A stretch of 64,000 nucleotides of DNA from Micromonospora sp. HM5-17 (GCF_003762835.1 NZ_RJWA01000003.1:558001-622000), one strand, 5' to 3'; shown: positions 24,615 to 33,483, numbered from the stretch's first letter. Translations and numbers: made by a program. The notes: generated by a model not told the origin, from the letters alone.

Positions 24615-25523
24615 GTGGTCGTGACGGAGGTCTGGGCACTGCTGATGGTCGGTGCCCTGGTGCTGTTGGCCCTCGTCGGGCTCGCGGTACTGGCCGACCG
24701 CCCCCGTACCCCGCGACCGGACCCGGTCCGGCTGCGCGCCGCCGCCGCGGAGCTGACCGCACACGCGGTACGGATCCGGACCGAGGCCGGCCGGGCGGCC
24801 GCGGTGGCGAGCGACGCCCGGGCCGCGCTGCTGGCCGCCGAGCACACCCGGGACGAGGCATGGGCGGCGCAGGAGGAGGCCGAGCGGCACTACGACCAGG
24901 TACGCCGGGCGGTCGCGGCCGCCCGGGCGGCGGCCCGGCGGGCGAACGCCCCGGTGACGGTTCCCGTCGACGGCCCCGGCCCGGCAACCGTCCACGGACC
25001 AGCCCCGGCGGCCCGCGAGGCAGGGGCTCCGGCAAGCCTCGCCGCGCAGCCCGGCCGCCACCACGGAACCGTTCCGGGGTACGCCGCCGCGCCGCCGGTG
25101 GTGGCCGCCGCTTCCGTCGGCGGTGCCGAACGCGACCGGGTGGTGTCCCGGGCCGCGCTGTCGGCGTACCGGCGGGGCGACATCTCCCTGGCGCAGCTCC
25201 GCGAGGTGTTCCGGCGTATCGGGGACTGGGATCCGCTGCGCGAGGAGCGGGAACGGCAGCTCGACCAGGCGCGGATCCGGCTCATGGCGGCCCGTCGCGA
25301 GTACGACCGGGCGGCGGTGGCGGCCCGCCGGGCCGCGCGGGCGGCCTGGGTCGCCGAGGTCGCGGTTCGGGCGCTGCTGGAGGAGGCGGAGCAGTCCGCC
25401 GTCGAGGCCGACGAGGCGATTCAGATGGCGCAGCGGTACAGCCGGCGCCGCGACCGGCGCCCCCGGGCACCCCGCCGGGGGCGGGGCCGCCGGACCGGTG
25501 GCCGGGAGCGTCCCCACCGGTGA
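24615..25523 (+). CDS. Membrane-anchored coiled-coil protein of unknown function
   Basis: 302 aa starting at GTG 24615 (GGGAG upstream; GTG 24621 also possible). One transmembrane helix (about residues 6-25) is followed by two long Ala/Arg/Glu-rich helical blocks with heptad character (about 38-112 and 190-280) separated by a Pro/Ala linker. The second block contains DISLAQLREVFRRIGDWDP and EERERQLDQARIRLMAARRE. No family or catalytic site recognised. It could be a scaffold or envelope-associated protein. Independent promoter; followed by 178 bp of spacer. Confidence 0.6.
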   Translation: MVVTEVWALLMVGALVLLALVGLAVLADRPRTPRPDPVRLRAAAAELTAHAVRIRTEAGRAAAVASDARAALLAAEHTRDEAWAAQEEAERHYDQVRRAVAAARAAARRANAPVTVPVDGPGPATVHGPAPAAREAGAPASLAAQPGRHHGTVPGYAAAPPVVAAASVGGAERDRVVSRAALSAYRRGDISLAQLREVFRRIGDWDPLREERERQLDQARIRLMAARREYDRAAVAARRAARAAWVAEVAVRALLEEAEQSAVEADEAIQMAQRYSRRRDRRPRAPRRGRGRRTGGRERPHR

Positions 25524-25701
25524 CGGGCGACTCCGGGGCCGCGGCCCGCCCACGCCGACGATCCGCGGCTCGCCCGGCTCGCGGCGCTCGCCCGGAGGCC
25601 GTTTTGGGCGTCCTCACCCCGCCGGACACCGGCACGCCGAGCCGGATCGATGTGCTACGAAGGAGCCTCTGTCCCGCAGCGCCAGGAGAGAGGGCCAGCT
25701 C

Positions 25702-26607
25702 GTGCTCACGTTCGGACTCTTCGGTACCGGTCACTGGGCCGCCGAGGTACACGCCCCGGCCCTCGCCGCGCACCCCCGGGTACGGCTCGCCGGCGTCTGG
25801 GGTCGCGACCCGGCCAAGGCCCGAGCCCTGGCCGAGCGGTACGACGTACCGGCCTTCGACGACGTCGACGCGCTGATCGAGGCGGTGGACGCGGTCTCCG
25901 TCGCGCTGCCCCCGGACGTACAGGCCGACATCGCGGTGCGGGCCGCGACCGCCGACCGGCACCTGCTGCTGGACAAGCCCCTCGCCCTGAGCCTGCCGGA
26001 CGCCGACCGGGTCGTCGCCGCGGCGGACCGGAGCGGGGTCGCCTCGATCGTCTTCTTCACCCGCCGGTTCCAGCCCGAGGTCGCCGGCTTCCTCGCCGCC
26101 GCGGCGGCCACTGGCGGCTGGCACGGCGCCCGGGGCGTCATATACGCGTCGATCTTCCAGCCCGGCAGCCCGTACGCCGGATCGGTCTGGCGGCGGACCC
26201 ACGGCGCACTCTGGGACGTGGGCCCGCACGCACTGTCGCTGCTGCTGCCGGTGCTCGGCCGGGTCACCCGGGTCGCCGCGATGGACGGCCCCCGGGACAG
26301 CGTCCACCTGATGCTGGCGCACGCCGAGGGGGCGACCAGCACCCTCTCCCTGACCCTGGACGCCCCGCCTTCCGCGGTGACCTCCGAGTTCGCCTTCTAC
26401 GGCGACAACGGCATCGACGTCGTGCCGGAGGGAACGGGGACGCGGGTCGAGACGCTCGGCCTCGCCATCGACCAACTCCTGGCCGAGATCGACGCCGGCA
26501 CCCGGGACCACCGGTGCGACGTGCGGTTCGGCCGAGAGGTGGTGGCGGTGCTGGCCGCCGCCCAGACGGCCCGGGAGCAGGGGCGTACCGTCACGGTCTC
26601 CCCCTGA
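25702..26607 (+). CDS. Gfo/Idh/MocA family NAD(P)-dependent oxidoreductase
   Basis: 301 aa. The N-terminal Rossmann fold has FGLFGTGHWAAEVHAPAL and LAGVWGRDPAKARALAERY; the conserved Lys motif is LLLDKPLALS near residue 95 (EKP in most members). The second domain has FFTRRFQPEV and ALWDVGPHALSLLL with the conserved DVGPH. GTG 25702 is preceded by GGAGAGAGGG. These enzymes oxidise or reduce sugars and cyclitols; the substrate cannot be told. Monocistronic and convergent with ltrA. Confidence 0.88.
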   Translation: MLTFGLFGTGHWAAEVHAPALAAHPRVRLAGVWGRDPAKARALAERYDVPAFDDVDALIEAVDAVSVALPPDVQADIAVRAATADRHLLLDKPLALSLPDADRVVAAADRSGVASIVFFTRRFQPEVAGFLAAAAATGGWHGARGVIYASIFQPGSPYAGSVWRRTHGALWDVGPHALSLLLPVLGRVTRVAAMDGPRDSVHLMLAHAEGATSTLSLTLDAPPSAVTSEFAFYGDNGIDVVPEGTGTRVETLGLAIDQLLAEIDAGTRDHRCDVRFGREVVAVLAAAQTAREQGRTVTVSP

Positions 26608-26679
26608 TCGGTCACTCGCCGAGAGCCCGCCGGCACCGGATGTCGGGCGCCGTCCGGCACGTCGACCCCGAAGCGCCCG

Positions 26680-27996
26680 CTACACCTCGTCCGGGTGGTC
26701 CCCGCGGATCTGCGCCTCCGCGTGCTCCAGCGCCCGCTGCTCGGCGAGGTGGCCCTGGCGAATCTTCTGACGCTGCTGTCGGGTGCGCAGGGACTGCCCC
26801 GCCGTGCCGAGCACGACGGCCCCGGTGAGCAGGGCGAGCGTGGCCAGCGCCGGGAGCTGGCCGGCGATCGCGACCAGCCCGGTCAGCACGATGACGACGA
26901 CCACCGAGTACGGGTCGAGCCGCCGTATCGTGCGGACCTGGAAGGCGAACAGGGCGACCAGGTAGATCACGACCCCGCCGTAGAGCACGTACGGGTCGAT
27001 CCCGTGGGCCGCCACCCGGGTGTTCGCCGCCGCCGGGTCGGCGATGGCGGCCAGGAGCCGCTTGATGCCCAGGGCGAGCAGGATGATCCCGAAGACCATC
27101 AGCAGGTGCAGGTAGGTGTACGCGTCGCGGGCGAGCGCGGCGCGGGTCGCTCCCCGCGCGCGACGCAGGACGCGTTCGGCGGCGATGGCGCGGACGTCGA
27201 AGTACGCCCACCAGAGTGCGGCGAGCAGCGTGATGCCGAGGGCGACCGCACCGAGGACCGGCCAGGTGATCGGCAGTTCGGCCTGCAGACCCGGCCCGAT
27301 GCCGAGGGCGATCACCGACTCGCCGAGGGCGACCAGGATGATCTGGGCGTGGCGGTCCGCCCAGTGGCTGGCCGAGACGACGGTCGATCCCCGGACCGGC
27401 AGGATCAGCGCGGCGCCGTACACGACGACGACGGCGAGCACCCAGAGCCCGTACCGGATCGTCGTCCCGAGGGGCCCCTCACCCCCGAACAGCGCGGCCA
27501 GGAAGAGGAGGGCCGTGGCGGCCAGCGGCGCCGTCGCGAGCTTCCCCACGTTCGCCCACCGGTGCGGGGCGCCCTGGGTCGCGTACCGGAAGGCGGCGAG
27601 CTGGAGAACCTGGACCACCAGGTAGCCGGCGGCGAAGACCAGGTCGCCGGGCGGCCCGGGCGGCCCGGGGGGCCGCTCCATGAACGCCTCCGGGATGGAA
27701 ACCGCGGCCACGAAGACCGCCGCCGTGGTCGCGAACGCGAACAGCGACAACGGGCCCTGGTCGATCCGGACGGTGTTGCCGAGGAGGCTGAAGCTGCTCC
27801 AGGCGGACCAGAGCAGGGCCAGCAGCACGAAACTGGCCAGCAGGGCCTGCCCGCCGAAGTACGTGGCCGAGGTGGTGGTGACCTTGAGGAAGGCGAAGAC
27901 GTAGACCAGGTCGAAGAAGAGTTCGAGCTGCGTGACCCGGGCCCCGGGCGCGGCCGGTTCGGGCTGCGTCTGGCGGCGCTGCTGGTCAGCCTTCAC
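26680..27996 (-). CDS. ltrA: Low temperature requirement protein A (LtrA) family membrane protein
   Basis: A 438-aa protein with about twelve transmembrane helices. The family signature VTQLELFFDLVYVFAFLKVT is at residues 21-40, and the conserved ADRHAQIILVALGESVIALG is mid-protein. LtrA was named for Listeria low-temperature growth; the molecular role is unknown. A charged C-terminal tail of about 45 residues is cytoplasmic. GTG 27996 has a CAGACT box 7 nt upstream, suggesting a leaderless mRNA. Monocistronic. Confidence 0.9.
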   Translation of the reverse strand: MKADQQRRQTQPEPAAPGARVTQLELFFDLVYVFAFLKVTTTSATYFGGQALLASFVLLALLWSAWSSFSLLGNTVRIDQGPLSLFAFATTAAVFVAAVSIPEAFMERPPGPPGPPGDLVFAAGYLVVQVLQLAAFRYATQGAPHRWANVGKLATAPLAATALLFLAALFGGEGPLGTTIRYGLWVLAVVVVYGAALILPVRGSTVVSASHWADRHAQIILVALGESVIALGIGPGLQAELPITWPVLGAVALGITLLAALWWAYFDVRAIAAERVLRRARGATRAALARDAYTYLHLLMVFGIILLALGIKRLLAAIADPAAANTRVAAHGIDPYVLYGGVVIYLVALFAFQVRTIRRLDPYSVVVVIVLTGLVAIAGQLPALATLALLTGAVVLGTAGQSLRTRQQRQKIRQGHLAEQRALEHAEAQIRGDHPDEV

Positions 27997-28003
27997 CTCG
28001 CAT

Positions 28004-28009
28004 AGTCTG
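28004..28009 (-). promoter_or_regulatory. -10-like box (CAGACT) of ltrA
   Basis: On the minus strand CAGACT ends 7 nt before GTG 27996. The same hexamer precedes the histidine kinase start at the same kind of spacing (30571-30576). Confidence 0.4.
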
Positions 28010-28140
28010 GCAGTATTTAAGCCGACTTGGGTCGATTAGGGTTCCCAGCTGCTCCAGGCCAGGCGGCCGGTCGTCGAGCCGCCTCCGCCCCAGCCTCTCC
28101 CAGCCGGACCAGGGTCAGGCCTGGCCAGGGCGGGTCAGGA

Positions 28141-29694
28141 TCAGGCCTGGCCCAGCCGGGCCAGCAGTTCGGGACCGCGCCGGGCCAGCCGCCGGTGGGC
28201 GAGGCGGCCCAGCCCCCAGGCCAGCAGGACCCCGCTGGCCACGCCGACCGGGGTCGCCGACCAGAGCAGGGTCGGGCTGCCGGCCCGGACGCCGTACCAC
28301 AGCAGGGCGGTGGTCGGGGCCGAGACCACGGCGAGCAGCCCGAGGGTCAGCCAGATGAGCCCGCCGATCGGTCCGCCATCCGAGCCGGGGTTGCCGCCCC
28401 GGCGGTGCGGGTCGGCCATCCGCACCGGCACCAGCACCGAGACCAGCACGATCAGCCCGGCTCCGCCGCCGAGGACGACCGGCAGCAGCGCCGTCACCCA
28501 GGGCAGGGTCCACCAGTGCACCGCACCGACCAGGCCGGCGAGGGTGAACAGCACGGCGACCGGCGCGGCATGGAGCAGCCAGGCGACCTGCCGACCCCGC
28601 ACGTCGGCCCGCTCCGCCCCGGGAACCATCAGGGTCAGCCACAGTCCCGTCCCGTCCGAGCTGTAGAGGTGCGCCGAACAGGAAACCAGCATGGTCGCGG
28701 CGACCAGCCCGGCGAGCGGCAGCAGGTCGCTGAGGCCGACCAGCAGCGGCATCGACACGAAGACCAGCCCGTACGTCAGGGCGAAGCCGAGGTAGTGGAT
28801 CCGGACCAGGTCACGCCACCAGGTACGCAGCTCCTTACGGACGACCGCGCCGAACGCGGACCCGCCGGTCCGCGCCGGCCGGCTGAGCGGGAGACGCCGG
28901 CGCAGGTGGGTCACCGGCGCGGTGGCGGGCCGGTCCAGCAGCCCGGCCCAGCCGAGCACGGCGACGACGATCAATCCGGCCAGCCCGGCCAGTGCCCCCA
29001 CCGCCGGCAGCCCGGCACCCCGACCGGCCGCCTCCACCGCCACCAGCGGCCAGCCCGACGGCAGGATCCGCAGCACCCGGGCGACGCTGGCCGGCACCCC
29101 GGCGCCGAGCGGGTTCGTCCCGCCGCCCAGCGCCAGGAACACCACCCAGCACTGGGCCATGGCGGCGGTCAGCACCGCCCAGGGCAGGGCGGCCAGGACC
29201 GCGCGGATCCGCCCCCCGAGCACGACCCCGAGCGCCGTCACCACCACCCGGGCCAGCACCACCAGCAGGACCGTCAGCAGGATCGCCCCCGGCACGCCGA
29301 CCAGCGCCGCGGCCGGACCGAGCCGGGCGCCGTAGGCGACCAGGGCGGCCAGCCCGACCAGGGTGGTCAGCGGTCCGACCCCGACCAGCGCCGCGCCGAG
29401 CAGTCCGAGCACCAGCCGACCGCGCCGGACCGGGAGGAGGGCGAGGTGCTCCCCGCGGATCCCCGGGTCACCGCCGCCGACCACCGGCCCGACCAGCCAG
29501 CCGACCAGCGTGCCGGCGAGGGCGAGGGCGAGCAGGTCGCCGCTGTGGGCGACGTCGTACCGGACGGCGTGCCAGAACATGCCGGCCGCCCCGGTGAGGC
29601 CACAGAGCGCACCGAAGCCGAGGGCGAAGCCCTGGGTGCCGGAGAACGACCGGCGCAGCAGGGTCCCCCGCAGCCCGATCAGGACGCCAACCAC
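28141..29694 (-). CDS. ABC-2 type exporter membrane subunit
   Basis: A 517-aa polytopic protein with about twelve to fourteen hydrophobic segments arranged as two similar halves, each starting with a cytoplasmic Arg-rich amphipathic region. No soluble domain. It begins inside the 3' end of the ATPase gene (16-bp overlap), so the two form one transporter. A divergent two-component system adjoins the operon, which suggests signal-controlled export, perhaps of an antimicrobial or envelope compound (inference). Confidence 0.82.
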   Translation of the reverse strand: MVGVLIGLRGTLLRRSFSGTQGFALGFGALCGLTGAAGMFWHAVRYDVAHSGDLLALALAGTLVGWLVGPVVGGGDPGIRGEHLALLPVRRGRLVLGLLGAALVGVGPLTTLVGLAALVAYGARLGPAAALVGVPGAILLTVLLVVLARVVVTALGVVLGGRIRAVLAALPWAVLTAAMAQCWVVFLALGGGTNPLGAGVPASVARVLRILPSGWPLVAVEAAGRGAGLPAVGALAGLAGLIVVAVLGWAGLLDRPATAPVTHLRRRLPLSRPARTGGSAFGAVVRKELRTWWRDLVRIHYLGFALTYGLVFVSMPLLVGLSDLLPLAGLVAATMLVSCSAHLYSSDGTGLWLTLMVPGAERADVRGRQVAWLLHAAPVAVLFTLAGLVGAVHWWTLPWVTALLPVVLGGGAGLIVLVSVLVPVRMADPHRRGGNPGSDGGPIGGLIWLTLGLLAVVSAPTTALLWYGVRAGSPTLLWSATPVGVASGVLLAWGLGRLAHRRLARRGPELLARLGQA

Positions 29695-30452
29695 GACAGC
29701 TCCGTTCCGCTCGGCCCGGGCGCGCCGACCAGCTCGACGAAGGTGTCCTCCAGGCTCCGGGTACCGCGGACCGTGTCCAGCGGGCCGACGGCGGCGACCC
29801 GGCCCCGGTGCAGCACCCCGACGTGATCGCAGACCTGCTCGACCAGCGTCATCACGTGACTGGAGAGGATCACCGAGCCACCGGCCGCCACGAACCGACG
29901 CAGGATCGCGCGGATGGTGGCGGCGGACACCGGGTCGACCGCCTCGAACGGCTCGTCCAGGACCAGCAGCCGGGGCGCGTGCAGCAGCGCGGCGGCCAGC
30001 CCGATCTTCTTGCGCATCCCGGCCGAGTAGCCGAGGACCAGGGTCCGGTCGGCGCGCTCCAGGTCGAGGACCCGCAGCAGCTCGTCCACCCGGTCGGCCA
30101 GGAGGTCCGCGGGCATGCCGCGCAGCCGGCCGAGGTAGCCGAGCAACTCGCGACCGGTCAGCCGCTCCGGGAAGGCCAGGCCGTCGGGGAGAACCCCGAC
30201 CTGCCGCTTCGCCTCGACCGGGTCGCGCCAGACGTCCACCCCGAAGATCTCTGCCCGGCCGGCGTCCGGCCGGAGCAGTCCAACCGCCATCGCCAGGCTG
30301 GTGGTCTTGCCGGCGCCGTTCGGGCCCACCAGGCCGAAGAAGGAACCCGCCGGCACCGTCAGGTCGACGTGATCCACCGCGACGGTGTCGCCGAAGCTCT
30401 TGGTCAGGCCGGCGAGGCGCAGTGCCGCCGGCTGGTCGTCGTTCGTGGTCAT
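29679..30452 (-). CDS. ABC-2 type exporter ATP-binding subunit
   Basis: 257 aa. Walker A GPNGAGKTTSLA near residue 41, Q-loop VGVLPDGLAFPERLTG, signature LGYSAGMRKKIGLA (SAGM in place of SGGQ), Walker B LLVLDEPFEAVDP, switch His in SSHVMTLVEQ. A TAGCGT box lies 6 nt before ATG 30452, so the mRNA is probably leaderless. Drives the 517-aa permease encoded downstream. Divergent from the histidine kinase/response regulator pair. Confidence 0.9.
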   Translation of the reverse strand: MTTNDDQPAALRLAGLTKSFGDTVAVDHVDLTVPAGSFFGLVGPNGAGKTTSLAMAVGLLRPDAGRAEIFGVDVWRDPVEAKRQVGVLPDGLAFPERLTGRELLGYLGRLRGMPADLLADRVDELLRVLDLERADRTLVLGYSAGMRKKIGLAAALLHAPRLLVLDEPFEAVDPVSAATIRAILRRFVAAGGSVILSSHVMTLVEQVCDHVGVLHRGRVAAVGPLDTVRGTRSLEDTFVELVGAPGPSGTELSWLAS

Positions 30453-30458
30453 GCCGCG

Positions 30459-30464
30459 ACGCTA
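30459..30464 (-). promoter_or_regulatory. -10 box (TAGCGT) of the ABC operon
   Basis: Minus-strand TAGCGT (TANNNT) is separated by 6 nt from ATG 30452; no Shine-Dalgarno. It is part of the 130-bp divergent promoter region shared with the two-component system. Confidence 0.5.
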
Positions 30465-30514
30465 TGGAGCGGTACGGGGTGACCGGTATGTGTCCGGCTG
30501 CCGGATCAGGGTGT

Positions 30515-30547
30515 AGCTAACCCCACCCCTCTCGGCAGCTAGCCCCA
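30515..30547. promoter_or_regulatory. 22-bp-spaced direct repeat AGCTARCCCCA
   Basis: AGCTAACCCCA (30515-30525) and AGCTAGCCCCA (30537-30547) are repeated exactly two helical turns apart in the divergent promoter between the ABC exporter and the two-component genes. This is the usual geometry of a LuxR-type response-regulator dimer site. Confidence 0.55.
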
Positions 30548-30570
30548 TGTTGCCCGGCGACGCCACGGGC

Positions 30571-30576
30571 CAGACT
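30571..30576 (+). promoter_or_regulatory. -10-like box (CAGACT) of the histidine kinase gene
   Basis: CAGACT ends 6 nt before ATG 30583 and favours that start over the ATG at 30547, which would lie upstream of the transcript. Confidence 0.4.
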
Positions 30577-30582
30577 TGCCGC

Positions 30583-32517
30583 ATGGCACTCGACCCGATA
30601 CGCCGATGCGGGCTGGCCCTGCTCCGGGGGCTGGCGCTTGCCGGGCTGGGTGTCGCCACCGCCGTCTCGTTCGTCGTCCACCTGGCGTTCCTGGTCGTCG
30701 GGTTCGGCCTGGGCCTGCTCGTCCTGCCCCCACTGGCGATCCGGGCCGGCCGGCCGGTGACCAACCTCGCCCGGCGTCTCGCCGGGACGTGGTCGGGCGT
30801 ACCGGTCGAGGTGCCGTACCAGCCCCGCCCGGCCCCGCCGGCGCCGGACGCCGAGGGCCACTACCCGCGGGACAACCGGCTCTACCGGCGGCCCTGGGTG
30901 CCGGCGGCGCTCAACTGGTTCGACTGGCTGCTCGGCGACCCGGCGACGTACCGGGACCTCGCCTGGTTGGCGCTCAACCCGGTGGTCGGGACGCTCCTCG
31001 GCGGGGCACCGGCCGCGCTGGTCGGCGTCGGACTGTGGTACGCGGCCAGCCGGGCCGGCACCGACTGGTGGGCGCTGCCGGCCGGGCTCGCGGCGGTGGC
31101 CGCCGGCCTCGCCCTGGCCCCGGGGCTGGTGCTGCTGCACGGCCGCTGGACCCGGCTGCTGCTGCGTCCACCCCGACCCGAGCCCGGACGGCTCCGCGTC
31201 TGGTACGCCCGGCTGCTGGTGACCCTGCTCCGACTGCTCTGCCTCCTCGGCCTGAGCCTGCTCGCCCTGCCCCTGGCCGCGCTCGGCGCCCTCGGTCTGC
31301 TCCTCGGGTACGGCCTCGGGATCGTGGCCGTGCTCCCGCCACTGATCGAGAACGTGCGCCACCTCGCCGAGCTCCGCCGACGGCTGGCCGGGCGGTGGTC
31401 CGGGGTGGAGGTGCCCAGCCCGTACCTGCCCCGACCGGAGCTGCCGCCCCGGCGCCCGGACGGTCGGTACCGGGTGGGTGCCCACCTGTACCGGACCGAG
31501 CGGTGGGCCGGCTACCACCTGCGGCTGCGGTGGTTGACCCGGGACGGGGCGACCTGGCGGGACCTCGTGTGGCTGCTCCTCGACCCGGTCGTCGGCGGGC
31601 TGATGCTGGCGGTACCGCTGGCCGCACTCGGGTACGGGCTGTTCGGGCTGGCCGTACCCCGGTTCTGGATGCTGCTCGGGGTCACGCCGGAGGGCGACGC
31701 CGCCGCCTGGTACGCCGCCGTCGCCGGCTCCGGGGCGGCGGCGATCCCGGTCGGGCTGGCGCTGGCGGCGTTCGGCGTGTTCGCCGCCCCCCGGGTGCTG
31801 CGCGGGAACGGCCGGTGGGTACGGCTGCTGCTCGCCCCGACCGCGCGGGCCCGGCTCGCGCTACGGGTCCGGCGGCTCACCGAGACCCGGGCCGACGCCA
31901 CCGCGGCGCAGGCCGCGGAGCTGCGCCGGATCGAGCGCGACCTGCACGACGGGGCACAGGCCCGGCTGATCGCGATGGGGATCAACCTCGGCCACGTCGA
32001 GTACCTGCTGGACCGGGATCCGGCGGCGGCCCGGGCGCTGCTGGCCGAAACCCGGGAGGCGTCGGCGAAGGCCCTCGCCGAGCTGCGCGACCTGGTCCGG
32101 GGCATTCACCCGCCGGTGCTGGCGGAGCGGGGACTCGCCGACGCGATCCGGGCGCTCGCGCTGGACCTTCCGGTCCGGACCGAGGTCGGCATCGAACTGC
32201 CCGGCCGGGCCGAGCCGCCGATCGAGTCGGCGGTCTACTTCGCGGTCAGCGAGTTGCTGACGAACGTGGTCAAGCACGCCCAGGCGGAGCGCGCCGCCGT
32301 CGAGCTGCGGTACGTCGACGGCCGGCTGCGGGTCGTGGTCCGTGACGACGGGCGGGGTGGGGTGGACCCGGCGCGGGGCAGCGGGGTACGCGGTATCGAA
32401 CGGCGGCTCGGTACATTCGACGGGGTCGTCGAGGTGAGCAGTCCGCCGGGCGGCCCGACCGTCGTGACCCTGGAGGTGCCGTGCGCGTTGTCCTCGCCGA
32501 GGACCTCTACCTCCTGA
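30583..32517 (+). CDS. Sensor histidine kinase (NarL-type partner) with duplicated membrane sensor
   Basis: 644 aa. Two tandem copies of a membrane sensor module (about residues 1-190 and 205-415) share RRLAGTWSGV/RRLAGRWSGV, a Pro-rich loop and TYRDLAWLALNPVVG/TWRDLVWLLLDPVVG. The HisKA_3 box IERDLHDGAQARLIAMG gives phospho-His about 455. The ATPase domain has SELLTNVVKHAQAE (N box) and VVRDDGRGGVDPARGSG. It phosphorylates the response regulator encoded by the overlapping next gene (37-bp overlap) and probably controls the divergent ABC exporter. The signal is unknown. Confidence 0.9.
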   Translation: MALDPIRRCGLALLRGLALAGLGVATAVSFVVHLAFLVVGFGLGLLVLPPLAIRAGRPVTNLARRLAGTWSGVPVEVPYQPRPAPPAPDAEGHYPRDNRLYRRPWVPAALNWFDWLLGDPATYRDLAWLALNPVVGTLLGGAPAALVGVGLWYAASRAGTDWWALPAGLAAVAAGLALAPGLVLLHGRWTRLLLRPPRPEPGRLRVWYARLLVTLLRLLCLLGLSLLALPLAALGALGLLLGYGLGIVAVLPPLIENVRHLAELRRRLAGRWSGVEVPSPYLPRPELPPRRPDGRYRVGAHLYRTERWAGYHLRLRWLTRDGATWRDLVWLLLDPVVGGLMLAVPLAALGYGLFGLAVPRFWMLLGVTPEGDAAAWYAAVAGSGAAAIPVGLALAAFGVFAAPRVLRGNGRWVRLLLAPTARARLALRVRRLTETRADATAAQAAELRRIERDLHDGAQARLIAMGINLGHVEYLLDRDPAAARALLAETREASAKALAELRDLVRGIHPPVLAERGLADAIRALALDLPVRTEVGIELPGRAEPPIESAVYFAVSELLTNVVKHAQAERAAVELRYVDGRLRVVVRDDGRGGVDPARGSGVRGIERRLGTFDGVVEVSSPPGGPTVVTLEVPCALSSPRTSTS

Positions 32518-33137
32518 GGGACGGTCTGGCCCGGATGCTGACCGCCCACGGTTTCGAGGTGGTGGCGGCGGTGGAGACCGGCCCCGAACTGCTGGAGGCG
32601 CTGCTCGGGCTCCGCCCCGACGTGGCCGTGGTGGACGTACGACTGCCGCCGACCCGGACCGACGAGGGGCTCCAGGCGGCGCTCGTGGCCCGTCGGGAGA
32701 TCCCCGGGCTGCCGGTGCTGGTCCTCTCCCAGCATGTCGAGCAGCTCTACGCCCGGGAACTGCTCGCCGACGGCAACGGCGGGGTGGGGTACCTGCTCAA
32801 GGACCGGGTCTTCAACGCGGAGCAGTTCGTCGACGCGGTACGGCGGGTGGCCGGCGGCGGGATGGCGATGGACCCGGACGTGATCGCCAAGCTTCTCGTG
32901 CGGAGTGAGCGGGAGGAGCCGATCAGCCGGTTGACCCCCCGGGAGCGGGAGGTGCTGGCGCTGATGGCCGAGGGGCGCTCCAACCTCGCCATCGGGCAGC
33001 GGCTCTTCCTCAGCGAGAGCGCCGTCAGCAAGCACACCGCGAGCATCTTCGCCAAGCTCGACCTCGCCCCATCGGACGACGACAACCGCCGGGTGCTGGC
33101 GGTGCTGGCGTACCTCAACAGCGCAACCACCCGCTGA
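32481..33137 (+). CDS. LuxR/NarL family response regulator
   Basis: 218 aa. Receiver domain with acidic pocket AEDLYLLRDG, phospho-acceptor Asp52 in VAVVDVRLPP and Lys in YLLKDRV; LuxR helix-turn-helix at about 150-210 (LTPREREVLALMAEGRSNLA, FLSESAVSKHTASIFAKL). GTG 32481 lies inside the kinase gene. Its likely DNA target is the direct repeat in the divergent promoter 2 kb upstream. The stop codon abuts copy A of the dyad repeat. Confidence 0.93.
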   Translation: MRVVLAEDLYLLRDGLARMLTAHGFEVVAAVETGPELLEALLGLRPDVAVVDVRLPPTRTDEGLQAALVARREIPGLPVLVLSQHVEQLYARELLADGNGGVGYLLKDRVFNAEQFVDAVRRVAGGGMAMDPDVIAKLLVRSEREEPISRLTPREREVLALMAEGRSNLAIGQRLFLSESAVSKHTASIFAKLDLAPSDDDNRRVLAVLAYLNSATTR

Positions 33138-33197
33138 GGTGTAAGGAAGGGCCCCTTTATAACGCTTTTTGTATAAGAAGGGCCCCCTCCTAACACC
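33138..33197. repeat. Dyad repeat element, copy A (REP-like)
   Basis: A 60-bp element framed by GGTGTAAGGAAGGGCCCC and, inverted, GGGCCCCCTCCTAACACC, around an AT-rich centre CGCTTTTTGTATAAG. It begins at the base after the response-regulator stop codon and ends 3 bp before the DUF2795 stop. It can fold into two GGGCCC-centred hairpins and may act as a bidirectional terminator. Confidence 0.75.
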
Positions 33198-33199
33198 TG

Positions 33200-33391
33200 T
33201 CAGGAGAGCGCGATGATCGCGTTGCCGACCTCGGCGGGAGACTGGAACTGGTCGGCTGGCAGGGAACGCAGCATCTGGAGGGTGTCGGTGTCGAGGCCGG
33301 TCTCCTGACCCCAGCGGACAAGATCCTCCTTCGATACCGGGTAGTCGAGCCTGGCGAGATACTCCTGTAGCTCCATCGCGTCCAGCGTCAT
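33200..33391 (-). CDS. DUF2795 domain protein
   Basis: A 63-aa protein that is almost entirely one DUF2795 domain: LQEYLARLDYPVSKEDLVRW, then LQMLRSLPADQFQSPAEVGN. Members are small helical actinobacterial proteins of unknown function, often in several copies per genome. The start is 33391 (GTG/ATG region, MTLDAMELQEY); an internal Met at residue 6 could also serve. The gene is bracketed by two direct copies of the 60-bp dyad element. Confidence 0.85.
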   Translation of the reverse strand: MTLDAMELQEYLARLDYPVSKEDLVRWGQETGLDTDTLQMLRSLPADQFQSPAEVGNAIIALS

Positions 33392-33425
33392 GCCTCGTCG
33401 GTACCCCGTTTCTCCGACCCGATGT

Positions 33426-33483
33426 GTGTGAGGAAGGGGCCCTTCCTATCGCTTTCTGTTGTAGCGGGGGCCCTTCCTAACAC
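33426..33483. repeat. Dyad repeat element, copy B (REP-like)
   Basis: A 58-bp copy in the same orientation as copy A, with GTGTGAGGAAGGGGCCC at the left, CGCTTTCTGT in the centre and GGGGGCCCTTCCTAACAC at the right. It lies between the DUF2795 start and the erythromycin-esterase-like gene. Confidence 0.75.
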
